DNA of 41,591 nt from Cyanobacteria bacterium QS_4_48_99 (GCA_003021505.1 PXPT01000051.1:32640-74230); one strand, 5' to 3'; numbered from the stretch's first letter, positions 8,783 to 21,692 are shown. A program made the numbers and translations. The notes: generated by a model from the sequence alone, not told the origin.

Positions 8783-9088
8783 CTAGTAGATATCTTCTTC
8801 TTTGTGAGTGACAATGGTGCAGTTGGAGGTTGCATAACCAACGCAGGTTAGGACGTATCCTTGATCGAGCTGCTCATCGTCGAGGTACTGCTGCTCAGAC
8901 TGATCCATTGTTCCTTCTGTCAACAACCCGGTACAGGTAGAGCAAACCCCAGCGCGACAGGAGTAGGGCAAATCGAGTCCATATTCTTCTTCGGCAATGT
9001 CGAGAATATATTCGTCTTCTGGAACTTCTATGGTTTCATCGAGTTCATGCTCCTCATTAACTAATCTGACTTGGTAACTCTCTGCCAT
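8783..9088 (-). CDS. Plant-type [2Fe-2S] ferredoxin
   Basis: A 101-residue soluble ferredoxin. Cluster ligands are C44, C49, C52 and C82 ([12 protein letters not shown], then YVLTCVGY). The acidic ends and C-terminal THKEEDIY match PetF-type ferredoxins that accept electrons from photosystem I. It differs from the commonest PetF in an acidic insertion around residues 24-36 and in CRAGVC rather than CRAGAC, so it may be a secondary isoform; I leave the symbol empty. Start ATG 9088 is fixed by an AAGGAGGT ribosome site 8 nt upstream. Plastocyanin follows on the same strand. Confidence 0.92.
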   Translation of the reverse strand: MAESYQVRLVNEEHELDETIEVPEDEYILDIAEEEYGLDLPYSCRAGVCSTCTGLLTEGTMDQSEQQYLDDEQLDQGYVLTCVGYATSNCTIVTHKEEDIY

Positions 9089-9522
9089 AGGAATTGACCT
9101 CCTTAATTAAGGCTGCGATTAAACTCACTCGCTAGAAGTTTCCAGTAATGAGCTATCACTTAAAGACTATCTCTTGTCAAGAAAAGCAGCATATATCATA
9201 AGTTAGGTTATATAGCAAAGCAATTCTCTCCTAAGGTAGAGTTTCTTCTCTAACTTCCCGCAATAGTGCTTGACTTATCAGCGGCTAATACCATTTTTGT
9301 AAATACTTGAGGGAGATAAGGCGCTCAGGCGATGAAGAGATGAGGGAATAATGAAATGATGGATTTGCTACACTTGTTTGCCAGTTCTGCCTTCTGCTTT
9401 CACAAGTCAAGGTTGGGTAGCGCACAACAGAAGTCTCTTGCTCTGGCAAGGGTTCATCTCATACTGAGGCAATCGGCAATTCGGTAATAGGATTAGTAAG
9501 TGGACTTTTATGGAATATTGCC
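9089..9522. other. Divergent intergenic region, ferredoxin / aldo-keto reductase
   Basis: About 430 nt that must hold promoters for both flanking genes. Apart from the ferredoxin ribosome site I see only AT-rich stretches (around 9190-9215) and no RNA gene or repeat I can support. Confidence 0.4.
9097..9104 (-). promoter_or_regulatory. Very strong Shine-Dalgarno of the ferredoxin gene
   Basis: On the minus strand AAGGAGGT, complementary to the 16S rRNA 3' end over eight bases, lies 8 nt before the ATG at 9088. Most genes in this window have weaker or no such sites, so this ferredoxin is probably translated at a high rate. Confidence 0.75.
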
Positions 9523-10572
9523 ATGCACTATCGTCGTCTCGGTGACACCGACATTCAGGTTAGCCAGCTTTGCCTAGGCACAATGACCTGGGGCGAGCAA
9601 AACACGCCGCAGGAAGGTTATGCCCAGATGGATTATGCCCTAGAGCAAGGCATCAATTTTTTTGATACGGCAGAATTGTATTCTATTCCCCCAAAACCAG
9701 AAACCTTTGGGCGGACAGAGGAAATCATCGGTGACTGGTTTCAGGAGCGGGGCACTCGTGACCAGGTAATTCTGGGCACTAAAGTGGTGGGCAAAACTCC
9801 TAATATGCCCTGGATTAGGAACGGTCAAACCAGGCTGGATCGCGACAATATCAAAACCGCGCTAGAGGATAGTCTGCGGCGGCTAAAAACTGATTATGTT
9901 GACCTCTATCAGCTTCATTGGTCCGATCGCCCCACGAATCGTTTTGGTCAACTGGGCTATTCTCGCAGTGATGCCGATGTGGAGGATGAAACGGCACGAT
10001 TGCACGAAACCCTGAGTGTATTGGATGATGTGGTGAAATCTGGTAAAGTTCGCTACGTGGGTTTGTCCAACGAAACCCCTTGGGGAGTAATGACTTTCCT
10101 AAAGCTGGCTGAGGAACACGGTTTGCCCAGGATAGTGAGTATCCAGAACCCCTATAATCTTCTCAATCGCACTTTTGAAGTTGGGCTTTCAGAAGTAGCG
10201 ATTCATGAGAATTGCGGTTTGCTTGCTTACTCGCCTCTGGCAGGTGGTACTCTAACAGGCAAATATTTGGATGGTCAGATGCCACCAGGAACTCGCCGCG
10301 CGATCGATTATCGCAGTTCCCGCTATGATAATCCCCAGGGCGAGGCAGCCACTCGGGCTTATCTTGATATTGCCAAGCGCCACGGACTTGATCCCGCACA
10401 AATGGCGATCGCGTTTGTGAATCAGCAGCCTTTCTTGACTTCCAATATTCTCGGTGCAACAACCTTAGATGACTTGAAAACCAATATCGACGCTGCGGCG
10501 TTGACGCTTTCAGAAGAGGTGCTGGCAGAAATTGAGGCAGTTCATCAAAAGCATCCCAATCCTTGTCCCTAA
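9523..10572 (+). CDS. Aldo/keto reductase, Tas-like
   Basis: A 349-residue NADPH-dependent aldo/keto reductase with an (alpha/beta)8 barrel. The catalytic tetrad can be read as D48 and Y53 (NFFDTAELY), K87 (ILGTKVVG) and H132 (DLYQLHWSDRP). The GRTEEIIGDWF block and the insert after LHWSDRP resemble E. coli Tas. Cofactor-binding residues are expected in the C-terminal NILGATTLDDLKTN segment. The physiological substrate is not predictable. It stands alone between opposite-strand genes. Confidence 0.9.
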   Translation: MHYRRLGDTDIQVSQLCLGTMTWGEQNTPQEGYAQMDYALEQGINFFDTAELYSIPPKPETFGRTEEIIGDWFQERGTRDQVILGTKVVGKTPNMPWIRNGQTRLDRDNIKTALEDSLRRLKTDYVDLYQLHWSDRPTNRFGQLGYSRSDADVEDETARLHETLSVLDDVVKSGKVRYVGLSNETPWGVMTFLKLAEEHGLPRIVSIQNPYNLLNRTFEVGLSEVAIHENCGLLAYSPLAGGTLTGKYLDGQMPPGTRRAIDYRSSRYDNPQGEAATRAYLDIAKRHGLDPAQMAIAFVNQQPFLTSNILGATTLDDLKTNIDAAALTLSEEVLAEIEAVHQKHPNPCP

Positions 10573-10602
10573 GGGAGCATCATCGGTAGAGCTGCTAGTT
10601 AG

Positions 10603-10638
10603 CCCGGAGGTTAGTCGCTCCTTATCCGACTCTCCGGG
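10603..10638 (+). terminator. Possible hairpin after the aldo/keto reductase gene
   Basis: CCCGGAG (10603-10609) pairs with CTCCGGG (10632-10638) about 30 nt after the stop. No T-run follows, so it may be an RNA-stabilising hairpin rather than an intrinsic terminator. Confidence 0.35.
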
Positions 10639-10930
10639 TAAATACCTTCGTAGCAATTGCGAGCATGGCTGGCACTTTTCGCGCTTTTTGCCTTTGCTCG
10701 CTAATTATCTATAAAACTGGGACGACCCCTATATCTGAGTTCGTTGAGTTCGGAATGTAAAAAATATACCAGAAGATGTTATTTTTTTAGAAATAATAAT
10801 TAAACGCCAGTGAGATAGCCTTCTTTGATTGCCCTCGGAAGGAGAAGCACCTCGGTAAGTAAAGGTTTCTGGAGGTCTGAGCGCGATCGCGCCTACCCTT
10901 TTCGTAACAAATAGAAGTCATTAATTCATC

Positions 10931-10973
10931 AAAAAAAGCTCCCCGAGCTTGCTCATCGAGCAAACTCGGGGAG
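10931..10973 (-). terminator. Intrinsic terminator of apcE
   Basis: On the minus strand a 9-bp GC-rich stem (CTCCCCGAG with CTCGGGGAG) is extended, after one mismatch, by 6 more pairs (TTGCTC with GAGCAA) around a 3-nt loop. Seven T follow. It begins about 33 nt after the apcE stop, so apcE mRNA should end here. Confidence 0.9.
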
Positions 10974-11005
10974 ACAAAAATTATACCAAAGGCGACAGCT
11001 CCCAC

Positions 11006-14089
<3,084 letters not shown>

Positions 14090-15268
14090 ATGAGTGAAAT
14101 TCGGGCTGCCGTGCAACGGCTTTATGATACCTATCCTTTCCCCCCAGAGCCACTTTTGGATGCTCCTCCTCCAGGATACAACTGGCGCTGGAATTGGCTT
14201 GCTGCCTATAATTTTTGTACGGGGCAAAAACCGCCAAAGCAGGATATTCGGATTCTCGATGCCGGTTGCGGCACCGGGATAGGAACAGAATACCTAGCTC
14301 ATCTCAATCCCGAAGCTGATGTGGTTGGGATCGATCTCAGCGAGAAAGCATTAGGGGTGGCACGAGAGCGTTGCCGCCGTTCTGGAGCGAATCGGGTTGC
14401 TTTTCATCAGCTTAATCTAGAGGAGGTAGAGCAACTCCCAGCTCAATTTGATTTGATTAACTGCGTGGGTGTTCTACATCACTTGCCCAATCCCATGCAG
14501 GGGATTCAGTCTCTAGCAGCCCAGTTAGCCCCCGGTGGTTTGATGCATGTGTTTGTCTATGCCGAGTTGGGGCGCTGGGAAATTCGGCTAATGCAGGAAG
14601 CGATCGCGCTGTTGCAAGATCAGGAGGATTACCGTGAGGGAGTCAAACTCGGTCGTGAGCTTTTTGAGACTTTGCCAGAAAACAACCGCTTGGTGAAGCG
14701 CGAAAGAGAGCGTTGGTCCCTGGACAATCAGCGGGATGAGTGCTTTGCCGATATGTACCTCCATCCCCAAGAGATTGATTTCAATCTCGAAACGCTGTTT
14801 GAGCTAATTGATGCCTCGGGATTAGAGTTTGTAGGATTTTCCAACCCTCAGTTTTGGCAGCTTGAACGACTGCTAGGGAAAGCCCCGCAGTTGCTAGAGA
14901 GAGCAAAAGACTTACCAGAGCGCGATCGCTACCGCCTCATCGAACGACTCGATCCAGATATGGCACATTACGAATTCTTCCTGGCACGCCCGCCTCTCAC
15001 CCAAGCCGATTGGTCAAGCGACAAAGCACTTTTGGCAGCCATTCCCGAACGCCATCCCTGTATAGAGGGTTGGCCCAGCCGTAGTCTGTTTAACTACGAT
15101 TACCAGATTGTCAATCTATCGGAATCGGAGTTTGAGTTTCTCCAAGCCTGCGATGCGAACCCCGCTCGTGGTGCGAATGTGCAAGACATTCTGGCAGAGG
15201 TTTCGCTAAATTTAGAGAGAGTGCGTGCGCTCTTAGACCAGCAGCTAATTATCCTCACTCCCGCGTAG
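14090..15268 (+). CDS. Class I SAM-dependent methyltransferase
   Basis: A 392-residue protein. Motif I is ILDAGCGTGIGTEYL at residues 55-69, followed by the acidic ribose-binding strand DVVGIDLSEKAL and motif IV-like FDLINCVGVLHHLPNP; LAPGGLMHVFVY completes the Rossmann core by about residue 165. The N-terminal YDTYPFPPEPLL segment and the approximately 120-residue C-terminal tail with a possible winged-helix (FEFLQACDANPARGANVQDIL) go beyond the minimal fold. The substrate is unknown. It lies directly upstream of the ATP synthase operon on the same strand, but a possible terminator separates them. Confidence 0.85.
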   Translation: MSEIRAAVQRLYDTYPFPPEPLLDAPPPGYNWRWNWLAAYNFCTGQKPPKQDIRILDAGCGTGIGTEYLAHLNPEADVVGIDLSEKALGVARERCRRSGANRVAFHQLNLEEVEQLPAQFDLINCVGVLHHLPNPMQGIQSLAAQLAPGGLMHVFVYAELGRWEIRLMQEAIALLQDQEDYREGVKLGRELFETLPENNRLVKRERERWSLDNQRDECFADMYLHPQEIDFNLETLFELIDASGLEFVGFSNPQFWQLERLLGKAPQLLERAKDLPERDRYRLIERLDPDMAHYEFFLARPPLTQADWSSDKALLAAIPERHPCIEGWPSRSLFNYDYQIVNLSESEFEFLQACDANPARGANVQDILAEVSLNLERVRALLDQQLIILTPA

Positions 15269-15287
15269 GGAACCGAGAGAATAGATG

Positions 15288-15307
15288 AACGGTTTGTCCG
15301 TTTTTTT
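15288..15307 (+). terminator. Short possible terminator after the methyltransferase gene
   Basis: AACGG, loop TTTGT, CCGTT followed by five more T. The stem is only 5 bp, so the call is moderate. It would separate the methyltransferase from the atp operon. Confidence 0.5.
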
Positions 15308-15456
15308 AGAAACGTTTAAATATTGTTATTGTCCCGTGATATCATTGCTGCTGGCTCGTTTGAGTTGAGTCGCAGATTACTCCCTTAGTAAGACTGCCGA
15401 ACTCGGCACGCGACCGTTGGTCATAAATCGACAAGCAAGCCTAAATCCGAAGTATC

Positions 15457-15903
15457 GTGACTCCATCCGACCAATCTCTCGAAACCGAACCGCAAAACTC
15501 AGAGCTTGCTCAAGCCGAGTCTTACCCATCCGGCGATTCGGGGAACTCCATGCAAGAGTATTACCAACTGCAAAAAAACTTGTTTTTGGTGACTCTAGCA
15601 ATGACAGGGGTGGCATTTTTCTCTGTTTGGATTTCTTACTCCCTCGATATTGCCCTAAATTATTTGCTCGGAGCATGCGTAGGTGTGGTTTACTTGAGAA
15701 GGTTGGCAAAAGATATTGAGGGTCTAGGGACTCAAAAAAGGAGTCTCGGTATAAGCCGACTGGCGCTTTTTATCGGGCTGATTGTGGTGGCGACACAGTT
15801 GCAAAACTTGCAAATTCTGCCCATATTTTTCGGATTTATGACTTATAAAGCCGCCATTATCGCCTACGTGGTGCAGACTACCTTTCAGCCGCAAAAAAAG
15901 TAG
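15457..15903 (+). CDS. atp1: ATP synthase subunit I (Atp1), assembly factor
   Basis: A 148-residue membrane protein at the head of the atp operon, the usual place for AtpI/UncI. After a polar, acidic N-terminus of about 40 residues it shows four hydrophobic segments in two hairpins: [18 protein letters not shown] with [20 protein letters not shown], then [14 protein letters not shown] with [20 protein letters not shown]. It helps assemble the c-ring. GTG 15457 is the annotated-style start; ATG 15550 would shorten it by 31 residues while keeping all membrane segments. The gene for subunit a follows 66 nt downstream. Confidence 0.88.
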   Translation: MTPSDQSLETEPQNSELAQAESYPSGDSGNSMQEYYQLQKNLFLVTLAMTGVAFFSVWISYSLDIALNYLLGACVGVVYLRRLAKDIEGLGTQKRSLGISRLALFIGLIVVATQLQNLQILPIFFGFMTYKAAIIAYVVQTTFQPQKK

Positions 15904-15969
15904 CTTGCTGCCTCGGTTGACAAAATCCTTGACTCACCTAGATATCTAAGGAAATCTCGCTCGATCAAC

Positions 15970-16713
15970 ATGGAATATGGTTTAAACGTTCTGAATTCTT
16001 TTCCTCTGGCTACTGAACTGGGAGTTGGCGAGCATCTTTACTGGGAAATCGGTAATGTCACTATTCACGGGCAGGTATTTATTACCTCCTGGATAGTGAT
16101 AGGGATTCTCTTAGTCGCTTCGCTTACTGCTACTCGCAATCTCGCGAGAGTTCCCGGCGGTTTCCAAAACTTTATGGAGTACGCCCTGGAATTTGTTCGG
16201 AACATCGCCAGAGACCAAATAGGAGAGAAAGAGTATCGTCCCTGGGTGCCATTCGTGGGAACTTTGTTTTTGTTCATTTTCGTTGCTAATTGGTCAGGGT
16301 CACTTGTGCCCTGGAGTGTAGTTGAACTGCCGGAAGGAGAATTAGCTGCCCCAACGAACGACATCAACACCACCGTCGCCCTGGCGCTACTCACCTCTTT
16401 GGCTTATTTCTACGCTGGCTTCAGCAAGCGGGGTTTAGGCTACCTGAAAAAGTATATCGAGCCCACTCCCATTTTGCTGCCCATCAATATTTTGGAAGAG
16501 TTCACTAAACCCCTCTCCCTCAGTTTTCGTCTGTTTGGTAACATTCTGGCGGACGAATTAGTGGTGGCGGTTTTAGTGCTGCTGGTCCCCTTGTTTGTTC
16601 CCTTGCCCGTGATGGCTTTGGGACTATTCACCAGTGCCATCCAAGCACTGATTTTTGCCACCCTAGCAGCCGCTTACATTGGGGAGGCAGTGGAAGTGCC
16701 TGGTGAGGAATAA
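15970..16713 (+). CDS. atpB: ATP synthase Fo subunit a
   Basis: A 247-residue polytopic membrane protein (atpI in chloroplast naming). The conserved proton-channel helix [25 protein letters not shown] contains the essential arginine in SFRLFGN. The C-terminal half ([17 protein letters not shown]) carries the other half-channel residues. With the c-ring it forms the thylakoid proton path. The N-terminus [20 protein letters not shown] is typical of cyanobacteria. Second gene of the operon. Confidence 0.97.
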   Translation: MEYGLNVLNSFPLATELGVGEHLYWEIGNVTIHGQVFITSWIVIGILLVASLTATRNLARVPGGFQNFMEYALEFVRNIARDQIGEKEYRPWVPFVGTLFLFIFVANWSGSLVPWSVVELPEGELAAPTNDINTTVALALLTSLAYFYAGFSKRGLGYLKKYIEPTPILLPINILEEFTKPLSLSFRLFGNILADELVVAVLVLLVPLFVPLPVMALGLFTSAIQALIFATLAAAYIGEAVEVPGEE

Positions 16714-16741
16714 GGAGTGATGCTTGAGGTCGCTCAGTTGA

Positions 16742-17077
<336 letters not shown>

Positions 17078-17084
17078 GCTTTTA

Positions 17085-17119
17085 CCCAGTGTTCTTTCCT
17101 GTCTGGTTTGGGCACTGGG
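17085..17119 (+). other. Hairpin immediately after the subunit c gene
   Basis: CCCAGTG (17085-17091) pairs with CACTGGG (17113-17119), 7 bp, starting 7 nt after the stop. There is no long T-run afterwards, so it is more likely an mRNA-stability or processing element that could favour c-subunit expression than a terminator. Confidence 0.45.
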
Positions 17120-17196
17120 GAAAAATCACTGATTATAGTGCATCTCAATGGCAATAACTTGAGCTGACCAAGTTCAAGCGATCAGGTCGAAAAATT

Positions 17197-17691
17197 ATGA
17201 CAGATTGGATAGTTTTGCTGGCTGCCGAAGCAGCAGAAACCACTTCCGAAGAAGGGGGACTATTTGATTTTGATGCCACCCTGCCTTTAATGGCTCTGCA
17301 ATTTTTGATTCTGGTGGCAGTGCTGAATGTGACGTTTTACAAGCCTCTATCTCAAGCGATTGATGGGCGTGCTGATTATCTCCGTCAGGCTCAGGCGGAG
17401 GCGCGGGAACGCCAAGAAAAATCGCGGAATTTGGCAAAACAGTACGACGAAGAACTCCAAGAAGCACGCCGTCAGTCTCAAGAGATTATTTCTGCTGCTC
17501 AAGCCGAGGCTCAACAACAAGCTTCCGAAAGAACAGCTCAAGCGCAGCGAGAAGTGCAAGCGCAGCGAGAAGAAGCTGACCAGCAGATTAAATCTCAACA
17601 AGCAGAAGCGTTGCAATCCCTGGAGCAACAGGTGGACACCCTCTCTAGCCAGATTCTAGAAAAGTTATTGGGACGGGATTTGATTAAATAG
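17197..17691 (+). CDS. atpG: ATP synthase Fo subunit b'
   Basis: A 164-residue peripheral-stalk subunit (also called atpF2) found in photosynthetic organisms. It has one N-terminal membrane segment ([20 protein letters not shown]) and then a long charged coiled coil to the end. It pairs with b to hold the F1 head. An 18-nt duplication (17539-17574) encodes [12 protein letters not shown] within the coiled coil. The symbol follows cyanobacterial usage and should not be confused with gamma, called atpG in other bacteria. Confidence 0.93.
   Translation: MTDWIVLLAAEAAETTSEEGGLFDFDATLPLMALQFLILVAVLNVTFYKPLSQAIDGRADYLRQAQAEARERQEKSRNLAKQYDEELQEARRQSQEIISAAQAEAQQQASERTAQAQREVQAQREEADQQIKSQQAEALQSLEQQVDTLSSQILEKLLGRDLIK
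17539..17572 (+). repeat. Short tandem duplication inside the b' gene
   Basis: CAAGCGCAGCGAGAAG occurs twice, 18 nt apart (17539-17554 and 17557-17572). It keeps the frame and adds six residues to the coiled coil. Confidence 0.7.
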
Positions 17692-17715
17692 GGTGGTTTT
17701 TGCAATCTCGAACAA

Positions 17716-17757
17716 TGGGCGAGGTTCTCATGGTGCTAAGAGATCAGGCTTCGCCCA
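17716..17757 (+). other. Hairpin between b' and b genes
   Basis: TGGGCGA (17716-17722) pairs with TCGCCCA (17751-17757); inside it TCTC and GAGA can pair too. No T-run follows. It may be a processing site within the atp transcript. Confidence 0.4.
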
Positions 17758-17809
17758 ACCCTTCCAAGGAAATCACAACTAAGATTAATTTAAGCATAGC
17801 GCAGGGTAG

Positions 17810-18349
17810 ATGGAGAATATGGGGACGTACTCATACCTGGTAGCCGCATCGGAAGGCGGTTTCGATCTTAAGCTAGACATTTTAGACACTAACCTGGTAA
17901 ACCTCGTCATTATCATCGGTATCCTATTTTACTTTGGACGTAAGTTTCTAGGGAGCATTCTCAGCGAACGACGCTCGAGAATAGAACAGGAAATTCAAGA
18001 AGCCGAAAAGGCGAGGGAAGACGCGGCTGCTGCCTTAGCCGATGCCGAACAGAAATTAGCTCAAGCTCAGAGCGAAGTACAGCGAATTCGCCAATCGGCT
18101 CAAGAAAGTGCCAAAAATGCCAAAGAAAGGATTCTTGCAGAGAATTCCCGAGAAATTGAGCGGATCAAGGAAACCGCTGTCCAAGACATGGATGCTGAAA
18201 GAGAACGAGCAATTAACGAAATCAAGCAGCAAGTCACTACGCAGGCGATTGAGCGAGTCGAGTCGCAATTGAGAAAGCGTCTGGATGACAAATCTATTCA
18301 AGAAAAATTAATAGACCGCTCCCTGGCTGAGTTGGGAGGTAGTCGATGA
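17810..18349 (+). CDS. atpF: ATP synthase Fo subunit b
   Basis: A 179-residue peripheral-stalk subunit. A single membrane helix ([21 protein letters not shown]) is followed by a long Glu/Arg/Ala-rich coiled coil ([20 protein letters not shown] onward). It dimerises with b' and its C-terminus binds delta. Its last four bases overlap the next gene (ATGA), so b and delta are translationally coupled. Confidence 0.95.
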   Translation: MENMGTYSYLVAASEGGFDLKLDILDTNLVNLVIIIGILFYFGRKFLGSILSERRSRIEQEIQEAEKAREDAAAALADAEQKLAQAQSEVQRIRQSAQESAKNAKERILAENSREIERIKETAVQDMDAERERAINEIKQQVTTQAIERVESQLRKRLDDKSIQEKLIDRSLAELGGSR

Positions 18350-18903
18350 AAAGTAGTTTCTTAAATGCAGAAATCGTCGAGCCTTATGCCGAGGCTTTGA
18401 TGTCGCTGGCACAGTCAAACAACCTCACAGACCGTTTTGGAGAAGATGTTCGTTCGCTAGTGGAGTTATTAGAGGAGTCCCAACAACTACAGGGTTTTTT
18501 GGGAAATCCCATCATCACCACAGAAGACAAGAAGACTGTCCTACGCAAAATCGGGGGGGGAGGAACTCACCCGTACCTGAGAAATTTCTTGATGCTGCTG
18601 GCAGATAAAAAACGGCTCATTTTTCTAGAAGGCATCTTTCAGCAATACTTGGCGCTGCTGCGGGAACTCAATCAAACGGCTTTGGCAGAAGTGACCTCGG
18701 CTACTGAATTGACAGAAGCGCAGCGTCAGTCTATTTCGGATCAAGTTAAAGCGATGACAAATGCCCAGTCAGTGGAAATTAAGACCTCCATTGACCCGGA
18801 TTTAATCGGGGGTGTAATCATTAAGGTAGGTTCTCAGGTGCTCGATGCCAGCCTGAGAGGGCAACTGCGTCGCCTCGGTATGAATTTGAAGGGCGCAGCT
18901 TAG
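18346..18903 (+). CDS. atpH: ATP synthase F1 subunit delta
   Basis: A 185-residue protein of the OSCP/delta family. The N-terminal helical domain begins [18 protein letters not shown]. The C-terminal block [28 protein letters not shown] is the family signature. It links the peripheral stalk to the top of the alpha3beta3 head. The start ATG overlaps the atpF stop. It is called atpD in some cyanobacterial papers. Confidence 0.95.
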   Translation: MKSSFLNAEIVEPYAEALMSLAQSNNLTDRFGEDVRSLVELLEESQQLQGFLGNPIITTEDKKTVLRKIGGGGTHPYLRNFLMLLADKKRLIFLEGIFQQYLALLRELNQTALAEVTSATELTEAQRQSISDQVKAMTNAQSVEIKTSIDPDLIGGVIIKVGSQVLDASLRGQLRRLGMNLKGAA

Positions 18904-18987
18904 TGTAGGAGCGATCGCATCGGATCGTTGGTTTTTAAATCTAGCTATCCTAATTAGCAAGGACACCAGAAGTAAAGGACGACCAAC

Positions 18988-20511
18988 ATGGCTATTAGCA
19001 TCAAGCCAGACGAAATTAGCAGCATTATTCGCAAACAAATCGAGCAGTACGACCAAGAGGTGAAAGTCTCTAACGTCGGAACCGTTTTGCAAGCCGGTGA
19101 CGGGGTTGCCCGCATCTATGGCTTGGACAAGGTGATGGCAGGAGAACTGCTGGAGTTTGAAGACGGCACCATTGGTATTGCCCTCAACCTAGAAGAGGAC
19201 AATGTGGGTGCAGTGCTAATGGGAGAAGACCGCGGGATTCAGGAAGGCAGCTCTGTCAAGGCAACAGGCAGAATTGCCCAAGTGCCCGTCGGCGAAGCAC
19301 TCCTGGGTCGAGTGGTCAACACCTTGGCTGAGCCTCTGGACGGCAAAGGAGAAATCCAGACCACAGAAAGTCGTCTGATTGAGTCCTCAGCACCGGGTAT
19401 AGTCGAGCGTCAGTCAGTAAACGAGCCGATGCAAACCGGTATTACTGCGGTCGACACCATGATCCCGATTGGACGGGGTCAGCGGGAGCTGATTATTGGC
19501 GATCGCCAAACCGGAAAAACTGCGATCGCAGTGGATACCATTCTCAACCAAAAGAATGAGGATGTGATTTGCGTTTACGTGGCGATCGGTCAGAAAGCCT
19601 CGACTGTAGCTCAGGTAGTGAGCATGCTTGAAGAGCGAGGCGCTATGGATTACACGATTGTGGTGACAGCGAGTGCCGACGACCCCGCCACCCTGCAATA
19701 TCTCGCTCCTTACGCGGGTGCTGCCATGGCTGAACACTTCATGTACCAGGGCAAGTCAACCCTGGTCGTTTATGATGACCTGTCCAAGCAGGCACAAGCT
19801 TATCGCCAACTATCCTTGCTGCTGCGCCGCCCACCGGGAAGAGAAGCTTATCCAGGCGACGTGTTCTATCTCCACTCTCGCTTGCTAGAGCGGGCAGCAA
19901 AGCTCAGTGACGAAAAAGGTGGCGGGAGCATGACTGCTCTGCCCCTAGTGGAGACTCAGGCAGGGGACGTTTCGGCATATATTCCCACGAACGTGATTTC
20001 AATTACGGACGGTCAGATCTTCCTCTCTTCTGACTTGTTTAACGCTGGCTTCCGCCCCGCAATTAACGTGGGAATTTCGGTGTCCCGCGTCGGTTCCTCA
20101 GCCCAGATTAAAGCCGTGAAAAAAGTGGCTGGAAAAATGAAGCTGGAGTTAGCTCAGTTTTCTGAACTGGAGGCATTTTCTCAATTTGCCTCGGATTTGG
20201 ATGAGGCGACCCAACGGCAGTTGGCACGGGGTCAGCGCTTGCGAGAAATGTTGAAGCAGCCCCAGTACTCGCCCTTGTCGGTTCCCGAGCAAATTGCGGT
20301 GGTATATGCCGGAACGAATGGCTACTTGGATGAAGTGCCCGTGGAAAAAGTTACCGAGTTCGTGCAGGGATTGCGAGATTACCTCAGCAACAGCAAGCCT
20401 CAATTCGGGGAAGTCATCTTTTCCGAGAAGAAGCTAACCGATGAAGCGGAAACGCTTCTCAAAGAAGCGATTTCGGAACACAAGCAAACCTTCATGGCTT
20501 CGGCATCGTAA
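18988..20511 (+). CDS. atpA: ATP synthase F1 subunit alpha
   Basis: A 507-residue subunit forming the F1 hexamer with beta. The P-loop GDRQTGKT is at residues 171-178. [34 protein letters not shown] carries the DELSEED-like and nucleotide-contact regions, and [17 protein letters not shown] is the ATP synthase alpha/beta signature with the arginine finger. Full-length at both ends. Beta and epsilon genes are absent from this window, as expected for cyanobacteria. Confidence 0.98.
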   Translation: MAISIKPDEISSIIRKQIEQYDQEVKVSNVGTVLQAGDGVARIYGLDKVMAGELLEFEDGTIGIALNLEEDNVGAVLMGEDRGIQEGSSVKATGRIAQVPVGEALLGRVVNTLAEPLDGKGEIQTTESRLIESSAPGIVERQSVNEPMQTGITAVDTMIPIGRGQRELIIGDRQTGKTAIAVDTILNQKNEDVICVYVAIGQKASTVAQVVSMLEERGAMDYTIVVTASADDPATLQYLAPYAGAAMAEHFMYQGKSTLVVYDDLSKQAQAYRQLSLLLRRPPGREAYPGDVFYLHSRLLERAAKLSDEKGGGSMTALPLVETQAGDVSAYIPTNVISITDGQIFLSSDLFNAGFRPAINVGISVSRVGSSAQIKAVKKVAGKMKLELAQFSELEAFSQFASDLDEATQRQLARGQRLREMLKQPQYSPLSVPEQIAVVYAGTNGYLDEVPVEKVTEFVQGLRDYLSNSKPQFGEVIFSEKKLTDEAETLLKEAISEHKQTFMASAS

Positions 20512-20520
20512 GTCCCTTCA

Positions 20521-20559
20521 GTAGTCGGTGGTCAAAGGTGACTACTGACTACCGACTAC
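20521..20559. repeat. Inverted repeat in the alpha-gamma spacer
   Basis: GTAGTCGGTGGTCA (20521-20534) pairs with TGACTACCGACTAC (20546-20559) with one G-T mismatch and an 11-nt loop. It lies 10 nt after the alpha stop. Part of a spacer filled with palindromes. Confidence 0.6.
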
Positions 20560-20601
20560 CAGGGGATAATCTCAATTAGTTAGTCATCAGTCAAAACTCA
20601 T

Positions 20602-20630
20602 GGAGGGGCGAACCGCCGGCTCGCCCGTAT
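20602..20630. repeat. Dispersed palindromic repeat, copy A
   Basis: Core arms GGGCGAACCG and CGGCTCGCCC followed by GTA. The same element lies at 25809-25839 and inside menD at 35379-35405. This copy has one mismatch between the arms. Confidence 0.7.
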
Positions 20631-20654
20631 TAACTAGCAGTTAAACTTTGTAAG

Positions 20655-20692
20655 CCTTAGTACTAAGGACTAAGGACTAGCCCCGAAGGGGC
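20655..20692. repeat. Two further palindromes before the gamma gene
   Basis: CCTTAGTACTAAGG (20655-20668) is a perfect palindrome, and GCCCC-GAA-GGGGC (20680-20692) a perfect 5-bp hairpin 27 nt before the gamma start. No T-run follows, so transcription into gamma should continue. Confidence 0.55.
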
Positions 20693-20719
20693 GCCAATCC
20701 AAAATCCCAAATCTAAACC

Positions 20720-21667
20720 ATGGCAAACCTGAAAAGTATCCGCGATCGCATTGATTCGGTTCAAAACACGCGCAAGATTACTGAGGCAATGCGCCTAGTT
20801 GCAGCAGCTAAGGTGCGTCGCGCCCAAGAACAGGTGACATCCACCCGTCCCTTTGCTGACCGCTTGGCGCAGGTTCTCTATGGTTTGCAAACGCGGTTAC
20901 GGTTTGAAGATGTTGACCTACCCTTGCTGCAAAAACGAGAAGTAGGTACGGTGGGGCTGTTAGTAGTTTCAGGTGATCGCGGTCTCTGCGGCGCTTACAA
21001 CAGTAACATCATCAAGCGAACAGAAAAGCGCGCCCAAGAGCTGCAATCGGAGGGGATAGATTACAAGTATATTCTGGTTGGGAGCAAAGCGATCCAGCAC
21101 TTCCAACGCCGCAATGCCCCTATTGATGCTACTTATGCTGACCTGGAGCAGATTCCCACAGCAGCGGAAGCCTCCAACATTGCCGATGAGTTGCTTTCCT
21201 TGTTCCTCTCCGAAAGCGTAGACCGAATAGAGCTAGTTTACACCAAATTTGCCTCCTTGGTGAGCTATCGTCCAGTTGTGCAAACGCTGCTGCCGCTAGA
21301 TCCGCAAGGTTTAGAAGCCTGGGATGATGAAATCTTCCGGCTGACTACTCGCGGCGGTGAGTTGGAAGTGGAAAGGGAAAGCGTTTCCACCGAAACCCGT
21401 CCCTTCCCTCGGGATATGATCTTCGAGCAAGACCCAGTGCAAATCCTGGATGCCCTGTTGCCCCTGTATTTGAATAACCAACTGCTGCGGGCACTACAGG
21501 AGGCGGCCGCTAGCGAACTCGCTGCCCGGATGACTGCGATGAACAACGCTAGCGATAATGCCTCGGAACTAATTGAAACCTTAACCCTGTCTTATAACAA
21601 GGCACGACAAGCGGCGATTACTCAAGAAATCCTGGAAGTGGTTTCTGGTGCGGAAGCACAGGGTTAA
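20720..21667 (+). CDS. atpC: ATP synthase F1 subunit gamma
   Basis: A 315-residue central rotor subunit (atpG in other bacteria). The N-terminal helix [31 protein letters not shown] and the C-terminal helix [33 protein letters not shown] form the coiled-coil axle. [14 protein letters not shown] is the conserved Rossmann-like strand. The cyanobacteria/chloroplast insertion around residues 195-235 is present, but the plant redox-switch cysteine pair is not: the only cysteine visible is in RGLCGAYN. Thioredoxin control of the plant type is therefore not expected. Last gene of the operon; a terminator follows. Confidence 0.97.
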   Translation: MANLKSIRDRIDSVQNTRKITEAMRLVAAAKVRRAQEQVTSTRPFADRLAQVLYGLQTRLRFEDVDLPLLQKREVGTVGLLVVSGDRGLCGAYNSNIIKRTEKRAQELQSEGIDYKYILVGSKAIQHFQRRNAPIDATYADLEQIPTAAEASNIADELLSLFLSESVDRIELVYTKFASLVSYRPVVQTLLPLDPQGLEAWDDEIFRLTTRGGELEVERESVSTETRPFPRDMIFEQDPVQILDALLPLYLNNQLLRALQEAAASELAARMTAMNNASDNASELIETLTLSYNKARQAAITQEILEVVSGAEAQG

Positions 21668-21692
21668 AAAGTGCCAAGTTATCTATTTACTG

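Noticed and set aside
10787-11005. Minus-strand frame of 72 codons just after apcE
   Set aside because: It starts next to the apcE stop, runs through the terminator hairpin and has no recognisable protein features.
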